A stretch of DNA of 64,000 nt from Abditibacteriaceae bacterium. Its GTDB lineage: Bacteria; Armatimonadota; Abditibacteriia; Abditibacteriales; Abditibacteriaceae. How positions within the stretch are numbered: position 1 is the stretch's first letter; each line of letters begins with the position of its first letter. The stretch covers positions 124,001 through 188,000 of the forward strand of contig JAFAZH010000002.1 of assembly GCA_019239895.1 (NCBI GenBank), read 5' to 3'. The position numbers and the translations under genes were made by a program. This document shows positions 59,349-64,000 of the stretch, piece after piece. Under the pieces are notes generated by a model, which made no database searches, was not told the origin of the DNA, and saw only the letters and a list, made by a program, of their open reading frames with translations.

Positions 59349-60155
59349 TTAATGCGCCTCCGTAGAAATTGTTGCGCCCTTAACTTTTGGCGGCTTGGAA
59401 TGAAGGTCTGGCTGGGATGACTCATGCAGTTCATTAGAGGGAGTTTGTTTATGACGCATTTTCAGGTTCAGGGCCTCGACAAAGACCGAAAAGCCCATTG
59501 CAAAATAGATATAGCCCTTAGGGATGTGCCCATCAAACCCTTCAACGACTAATGAGGTGCCAATCAAAAGGAGAAACGAGAGCGCCAGTATTTTGATGGT
59601 CGGGTGCCGCTCAATAAAGTCACTGAAAAAACCAGAAGCGAGCATCATAAAAGCAACCGCGCATAAAATAGCGGCAAGCATGATCTCTATCTGTTCCACC
59701 ATGCCCACTGCGGTAATGACTGAATCGAGCGAGAAGACAATATCTAAGAGGGCAATCTGCACGATGATCGCTGTGAATGAGACCTTGCCTGCATTTGTAG
59801 CGTGTGCTGCCGCTGCTTCATCCTCGCCAAACTCCTGACGGATTTCCTGCGCACTCTTAATCAGCAGGAACAGACCACCCAGAATAAGAATGAGGTCACG
59901 TCCAGAGAACTCGTGGCTTGCAATGGTGAACAGGGGAGCTGTCAAGCGCACCATCCAGGAGAGCGAGAAAAGCAAAGCAATACGGGTGAGCATCGCCATC
60001 GCCAACCCCACAATACGCCCGCGCTGTTGCTGGGCACGCGGCAGTTTGCCCGCCAGGATGGCCAGGAAGATGACGTTATCTATACCTAGGACAATCTCCA
60101 GGGCCAGAAGGGTCACAAAGGCAATCCAGATTTGCGGATCAGCCAGCCAAGTCAT
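59349..60155 (-). CDS. TerC-family membrane protein, probable Mn2+ exporter
   Basis: The 268-residue polytopic protein has the TerC signature LEIVLGIDNVIFLAILAGKLP near its start and the second acidic motif IALLDIVFSLDSVITAVGM. TerC proteins such as Alx and MeeF export manganese. AGGAG precedes the ATG at 60155. The leader carries a yybP-ykoY riboswitch followed by an intrinsic terminator, which ties expression to Mn2+. An open frame further upstream runs through the riboswitch and is not coding. Confidence 0.9.
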   Translation of the reverse strand: MTWLADPQIWIAFVTLLALEIVLGIDNVIFLAILAGKLPRAQQQRGRIVGLAMAMLTRIALLFSLSWMVRLTAPLFTIASHEFSGRDLILILGGLFLLIKSAQEIRQEFGEDEAAAAHATNAGKVSFTAIIVQIALLDIVFSLDSVITAVGMVEQIEIMLAAILCAVAFMMLASGFFSDFIERHPTIKILALSFLLLIGTSLVVEGFDGHIPKGYIYFAMGFSVFVEALNLKMRHKQTPSNELHESSQPDLHSKPPKVKGATISTEAH

Positions 60156-60181
60156 AGCGTAAGTACTCCTTAAATATCCGC

Positions 60182-60230
60182 CAAATAAAAAGCGAGACCT
60201 TCGCCGCAAACAGCGGCGAAGGTCTCGCTT
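60182..60230 (-). terminator. Intrinsic terminator of the riboswitch expression platform
   Basis: AGCGAGACCTTCGCCGC and GCGGCGAAGGTCTCGCT form a perfect stem of at least 17 bp; on the minus strand it is followed by TTTTTATTT. Its 5' side overlaps the end of the aptamer, so metal binding can decide whether it forms. Confidence 0.88.
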
Positions 60231-60322
60231 TAGTCTTGCGAACACCGGCTGGCCTTAAGTTAGGTCAGCGTATTGACGATATTCGCTCCTGTTACAAACA
60301 GGCGCTACTCCCCTTCGATTAT
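60226..60322 (-). promoter_or_regulatory. yybP-ykoY manganese riboswitch
   Basis: On the minus strand the order AAGGGGAGTAGC, GTCAATACGC, GCTGACC, GGCCAGCCGG and GCAAGACT matches the conserved parts of the yybP-ykoY aptamer, which senses Mn2+. It is directly upstream of a TerC-family gene, the most common target of this class. Confidence 0.88.
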
Positions 60323-60410
60323 CGAATTGTCTTAACTTTTATTAGCCACTTATACGCTATAAAGATCGGGATGGTTCCGCGCAATTAGCTCGCGGGTTTA
60401 CTTTTAACAA

Positions 60411-60523
60411 TGTCATTCCGAGCGGAGCCATAGCGGAGTCGAGGAATCTTTGATTGGCTTCCATACATTTAACGGCAAGATTTCTCGACTGCGTTCCCTA
60501 CGGTCACGCCGCTCGAAATGACA
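60411..60523. repeat. Fold-back repeat, GTCATTCCGAGCGGAGC family
   Basis: TGTCATTCCGAGCGGAG...GTCGAGGAATCTT (60411-60450) and AAGATTTCTCGAC...GCTCGAAATGACA (60476-60523) form imperfect arms. Same family as 42.2-42.3 kb. The 392-base gap before terC holds this plus the riboswitch. Confidence 0.87.
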
Positions 60524-60547
60524 CTATAGGAAACGTGATAACTTACA

Positions 60548-61630
60548 TTATAGCGCGATAATTTTACGTGGCTTACTGGCATGAGTGAGTGTCTGCGCGC
60601 CATCGGCAGTGATAACAATCATATCTTCGATCCGCACGCCGCCCCAGCCTTCGATATAGATACCCGGCTCGCTGGTTACGATCATGCCGGGGGCAAGTTT
60701 GCCTTTACCGAGTTTGGAAAGGCGGGGTTGCTCGTGAATGTCGAGGCCCACACCGTGCCCTAAGCCATGTCCGAACTGTTCGGCATAGCCGCCGCTGTCA
60801 ATGATGCCACGCGCCACCGCGTCGGCTTCTTTGCAGCCTAAGCCAGGGCGCAGGGCAGCCGAGGATTCGGTCTGGGCACGCCACACCAATTCATAAATCT
60901 TTTGTTGCTCGCGTGTCGGTTTGCCCATGCAGATAGTGCGGGTGCAGTCGGAGCAGTAGCCGTCTACCAGGGCACCCATGTCAATGGTCACCATGTCGCC
61001 GGGGGCAATAGGCTTATTGCTGGCGCGGCCATGTGGCAGTGCGCCTCGTTCGCCACTAACCACAATCGGCGTGAAACTCGCGCCACTGGCTCCCCGTTCG
61101 CGGATAGAACGCTCAATTTCATTGGCAATCGCTATTTCCGTCATGCCAGGTCGCAGCATATCACAGAGATAATGAAAGCAATCGTCAATAATGTCCACCG
61201 CGCACTGGATAATGGCGATTTCGTCCGCATCCTTGCGCACCCTTAAATCTTCTACGATGCGTTGCGTTGAAATCGGCTCGGCAGGCTTGAGTAGCTTAGT
61301 AATGTCTTCCAACGCCGCCACCGAAGTATGCTCCGCCTCAAAGCCAACTCGCTTCACCTTGAGCTTTTTTAGCAAGCGAGCCGTTTCTTTCCATAAGCCC
61401 TTTTCGGCGATGGCGGTTTGATAGCGTGGATCAACCTGTTCCGCCGCCTGCGACTGATAACGAAAATCAGTGATAAAGTAAGCTTCATTGGCAGTGATGG
61501 CGAGCATCCCCGAAGTACCGGTGAAGCCGCACAGATAGCGGACGTTATTAAGTTCGGAAATAACCAGAGCATCATATTTAGCAGAGGATAATTTGCGTCG
61601 CAGATTATCGAGACGGGCCGAATAGTTCAT
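60548..61630 (-). CDS. Xaa-Pro aminopeptidase (M24 family)
   Basis: The 360-residue protein has an N-terminal creatinase-like domain ([19 protein letters not shown]) and a C-terminal pita-bread domain with the five metal ligands in [47 protein letters not shown] and VRIEDMIVI. It removes N-terminal residues before proline. Its ATG overlaps the aroQ stop by ATGA, so the two are translationally coupled. Confidence 0.93.
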   Translation of the reverse strand: MNYSARLDNLRRKLSSAKYDALVISELNNVRYLCGFTGTSGMLAITANEAYFITDFRYQSQAAEQVDPRYQTAIAEKGLWKETARLLKKLKVKRVGFEAEHTSVAALEDITKLLKPAEPISTQRIVEDLRVRKDADEIAIIQCAVDIIDDCFHYLCDMLRPGMTEIAIANEIERSIRERGASGASFTPIVVSGERGALPHGRASNKPIAPGDMVTIDMGALVDGYCSDCTRTICMGKPTREQQKIYELVWRAQTESSAALRPGLGCKEADAVARGIIDSGGYAEQFGHGLGHGVGLDIHEQPRLSKLGKGKLAPGMIVTSEPGIYIEGWGGVRIEDMIVITADGAQTLTHASKPRKIIAL

Positions 61631-62109
61631 GAATTCTCCTTAGCAGGGTGTACTTCTTTGGCTGGCTGATGAGCGTCTGTTCTGTTGGCGAGTTGCACCG
61701 CAGCGCGCAAGCCCAATTCATAACTGAGCACCCCAAAACCGGCGATGGAGCCAACGCAGACTGGGCCGATAACGCTGCGATGTCGCCACGATTCGCGGGC
61801 TTGAGTATTGGAAAGGTGAACTTCAACCACCGGAAGGGCAATGGCGGCAATGGCATCGCGCAGGGCATAGGAATAGTGCGTGAAAGCGCCCGCATTCAGC
61901 ACCACCGCAGCCGCCTGGGTGCCGTGCAAGGCGTCAATTAATTCGCCCTCATGGTTGCTCTGCAGCGCCACCACTTCAACTTCCAGTTCCTGCCCTATTT
62001 CCACTAATCGCTGATTGATGCCGTCCAGGGTATCCTGGCCGTAGATGGTGGGTTCCCGCGTGCCGAGCAGATTGAGGTTGGGGCCATGCAGCACCAGAAT
62101 GGTTTTCAT
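61627..62109 (-). CDS. aroQ: Type II 3-dehydroquinate dehydratase
   Basis: The 160-residue protein starts [21 protein letters not shown] with the catalytic Tyr23, and has [32 protein letters not shown] and VEVHLSN, the type II dehydroquinase blocks. It converts dehydroquinate to dehydroshikimate in the shikimate pathway. Start and stop both overlap neighbours by ATGA. The last 20 residues form an extra hydrophilic tail ([19 protein letters not shown]). Confidence 0.95.
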   Translation of the reverse strand: MKTILVLHGPNLNLLGTREPTIYGQDTLDGINQRLVEIGQELEVEVVALQSNHEGELIDALHGTQAAAVVLNAGAFTHYSYALRDAIAAIALPVVEVHLSNTQARESWRHRSVIGPVCVGSIAGFGVLSYELGLRAAVQLANRTDAHQPAKEVHPAKENS

Positions 62110-64000
62110 CGGGCACGCTCCTGAAGGGTTTTTAAGCTCGTTTCCAATTCGTCTAAGTCCCCCGCCGGGGCAACGTTACCGACACCAATGTCCGCTAACT
62201 GGCGCTGAAAAGCTTCATACTTCCGTGCCCGTTGCACATCAGCTAAACCACGTTGGATGTAATCTTGCGCGGCGGCTTTATGGCCGTTTTGCAAAGCACG
62301 TCCCGCCAGTTTGACATAGGCGCGGGTGAAATCCAAATTGACCAACTCCGGCGTCGCCGGGAAGCGGCCATAAGGCTGCTGCGCCAGTTGCGCGATATAT
62401 TCTAAATCTTGCCAGCCCTTGGCCTGTGCCATCTCCTGGGGTTGGCTCAACAGCCACTGGGCACGCGCTAAACGAGTATTGGTGCCTTTAGGGTCCAGTG
62501 CAATTGCTTTGTCGAAGTAAGTCTGTGTCGCTTGGAGATCATGCTGCTGTGCCTTAGCTTCGGCCCAGTTGCGCCAGGTGCCAGCGCGAGTCGGTTGCAA
62601 CTGAGTCGCACGGGTAAAAGCCTCATCACTAATTTGCCCCATTGCTCCCTGAAGCCGCGCTAAGTTAACCCAGGCGCGGGCATTAAGTGGATCGGTTTGT
62701 GTGGCCTCCCGCGCTTTTTGCAGACTGAGATTTGCATCCCCTTTTTTAAAGGCATCCAACGAATCAAAATTGGCATCTTCGGCCCCGGCGACACGCTGCA
62801 CACTGGCCGCAGCCAGGGCTAAAACTAAAGAGGCACCAAGCCAAGACCAGTTGAGTGCGGAGTGCGGAGTGCGGAGTGCGGAGTCTGAAATGGTGAGTGG
62901 TGAGTGGTGAGTAGCTGCTGATGGCTGACCGCTGATGGCTGACCGCTGCTCCTCTTCCGCACTCGCCACTCCACACTCCGCACTGTCTAAGAGGGCTAAG
63001 GCCATGATAAGCAGGAGCACGATAGAGATAAGCACCCAGCCAGAGTCGGTGAGGCCGTGCATGGCGAAAGCGGCGATGCAACCGATGCCACCCGCCGCAA
63101 TCGGCCAATCGTTACCCCGCAGAGCACGCCATCCTTTAACTACTGCTGCCAGGCAGGTGCTTAGCAACAGCAAGAGCGCCGGGATGCCGCTTTCTGCTGC
63201 GATTTGCAGCCACACTTCATGCGCTGCCATCACATAGTGCGTGATTTCAAAAGGTGCATAGGCCGTAGGAAAGTTACCCGTGCCCCAGCCGAACAGGGGA
63301 CGTGCCGCCGCCATGTGCAGGGTGCCAATCCAGGTATAGTAGCGGAACATGGTGGAGTGGTCTTCGGAGGAATGCGCTGCCAGCAAGCGGCTGAAAAGGG
63401 GCTTGCCTGCCAATGCGCCGCCGGCAACGACTAAAACCGCAATGACTATCACCACGGGCAAATTCGCGCGCAATAAAAATTTTAATGCCATACCTTTAGC
63501 ACGCCATAGCATGGCGGCACAGACGATCAGCCCAACAATCGCCGCCAGAAAGCCACCTTTGCTGGAACTGGAAAATAGCCCCATCAAGATGAGCAGTGGA
63601 GATGCAAAGGCCAGCATATTGCTAAGCATGTTGGGCAGCTTTAGCAGGTTTCGTTTTGTTAAACGAATTAACAAGATAGCCCATGCGAGTGAGAGTGGTA
63701 AAGCCATCGCGCAAAAATTGGCGAAGTAGTTGGGATTATAGAAAGTGCTGAATTGGCGTGGGTCTTGATGATGCAGAATGGCATTAGCAAAACCTATTAT
63801 CCCCAGCAAACAGACAATGAGGGCACTGCCTACAATGGCGCTAAAAACCCAGAAGCGGCGTAATAAAAAAGAGTTCTCATCCGCTTCGGTCAAAAGTTCT
63901 GCTGGTCTTAATAAACTTCTCGCAATGTAAAACCAGATGATGCAGCCGCCGATACGGGCAAGCTCTAACAGGGTATCATGCAGGTAAACCGTAGTTAGTG
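62106..64000 (-). CDS. O-antigen ligase-like (Wzy/WaaL) membrane protein with TPR tail, partial
   Basis: The frame is open to the right edge, so the N-terminus lies outside the window. The visible part has about ten membrane segments with the Wzy_C-type region ([69 protein letters not shown]), then a C-terminal hydrophilic region with TPR-like units ([25 protein letters not shown]). Such proteins polymerise or ligate surface polysaccharide. Between two membrane segments about 40 residues ([20 protein letters not shown] and following, to TPHSAL) come from an inserted repeat at 62851-62986. Confidence 0.85.
   Translation of the reverse strand, partial: LTTVYLHDTLLELARIGGCIIWFYIARSLLRPAELLTEADENSFLLRRFWVFSAIVGSALIVCLLGIIGFANAILHHQDPRQFSTFYNPNYFANFCAMALPLSLAWAILLIRLTKRNLLKLPNMLSNMLAFASPLLILMGLFSSSSKGGFLAAIVGLIVCAAMLWRAKGMALKFLLRANLPVVIVIAVLVVAGGALAGKPLFSRLLAAHSSEDHSTMFRYYTWIGTLHMAAARPLFGWGTGNFPTAYAPFEITHYVMAAHEVWLQIAAESGIPALLLLLSTCLAAVVKGWRALRGNDWPIAAGGIGCIAAFAMHGLTDSGWVLISIVLLLIMALALLDSAECGVASAEEEQRSAISGQPSAATHHSPLTISDSALRTPHSALNWSWLGASLVLALAAASVQRVAGAEDANFDSLDAFKKGDANLSLQKAREATQTDPLNARAWVNLARLQGAMGQISDEAFTRATQLQPTRAGTWRNWAEAKAQQHDLQATQTYFDKAIALDPKGTNTRLARAQWLLSQPQEMAQAKGWQDLEYIAQLAQQPYGRFPATPELVNLDFTRAYVKLAGRALQNGHKAAAQDYIQRGLADVQRARKYEAFQRQLADIGVGNVAPAGDLDELETSLKTLQERAR
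62851..62986. repeat. In-frame inserted AGTGCGG/GGTGAGTGGTGAGT/GCTGATGGCTGACC repeat
   Basis: Short tandem units (AGTGCGG x4, TGGTGAG x3, GCTGATGGCTGACC x2) and an inverted CCGCACTCGCCACTCCACACTCCGC arm lie inside the ligase-like gene and keep its frame open. Confidence 0.85.

Noticed and set aside
60156-60245. Arg-rich N-terminal extension of TerC
   Set aside because: It is encoded by the terminator and riboswitch sequence; the TerC start at 60155 has AGGAG.

Overview
The window reads as a stretch of ordinary bacterial chromosome at roughly 54% GC by eye, with mostly housekeeping and envelope genes and very many intergenic fold-back repeats. Gene content (ClpC with a UVR linker, a membrane PIN/TRAM protein next to RadA, long-form HPF, RF2 with a programmed frameshift, the MEP isoprenoid genes ispD, ispE and ispF, and several LAGC-type lipoproteins) points away from Proteobacteria and towards a Terrabacteria-type lineage. 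Armatimonadota or a neighbouring phylum is my best guess, but this is inference without a search. No rRNA, tRNA, CRISPR array, prophage or transposase gene was recognised.

Layout. 1-4.4 kb: an OPT-like transporter, a four-helix-bundle gene bracketed by inverted repeats, and a GHMP sugar kinase carrying an in-frame repeat insertion. 3.5-9 kb (minus strand): a TPR lipoprotein, rpmB, and an ABC-2 transporter operon (ATPase, permease, membrane-anchored partner). 9.4-13.7 kb: a GT4 transferase/ACP/PAP2 phosphatase cluster, a GT2 transferase and a homing-endonuclease-associated-repeat protein. 14-19.3 kb (minus): hpf, ispF, a zinc ribbon, ispD, PIN/TRAM, radA. 19.6-24.2 kb: a VapB-like antitoxin with a truncated VapC, a HEAT protein, clpC and an N-domain-only clpC paralogue. 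24.6-29.7 kb: a TIGR01777 epimerase, an orphan GspF-like protein, a solo CARF-like protein, a 41-codon gene with strong promoter, ribosome binding site and terminator, and rtcB. 29.8-45.7 kb: lipoproteins, an FAD oxidoreductase, TPR and TIM-barrel proteins, a surface-polysaccharide set (GT2, two nucleotide-sugar epimerases), tpx, a hybrid histidine kinase, a DUF6915/DUF6878-like pair and a divergent alpha/beta hydrolase. 45.8-49 kb (minus): a sugar ABC importer lacking its ATPase, with a sorbitol-type dehydrogenase. 49.2-55.3 kb (plus): rsmA, ispE, two uncharacterised genes, moeA, tatA (56 aa) and an MTAP/PNP gene. 55.4-64 kb (minus): prfB, metK, zinc ribbon, DedA-like and terC under a yybP-ykoY (Mn2+) riboswitch, pepP, aroQ and an O-antigen-ligase-like gene that runs off the right edge.

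Working together: radA to ispF form a compact minus-strand run; ispE lies apart behind rsmA. moeA beside tatA fits export of molybdoenzymes through Tat. terC is controlled at transcription by a metal riboswitch followed by an intrinsic terminator. wzy-like, aroQ and pepP are joined by ATGA stop/start overlaps.

The most unusual theme is the repeat load: about ten sequence families of inverted-repeat elements lie between genes, sometimes nested, and three of them have entered or extended reading frames. The other leads are the solo CARF-like protein, the ATPase-less ClpC paralogue, the strongly signalled 41-codon orphan, the amber codon near the start of the DedA-like gene and the truncated vapC.
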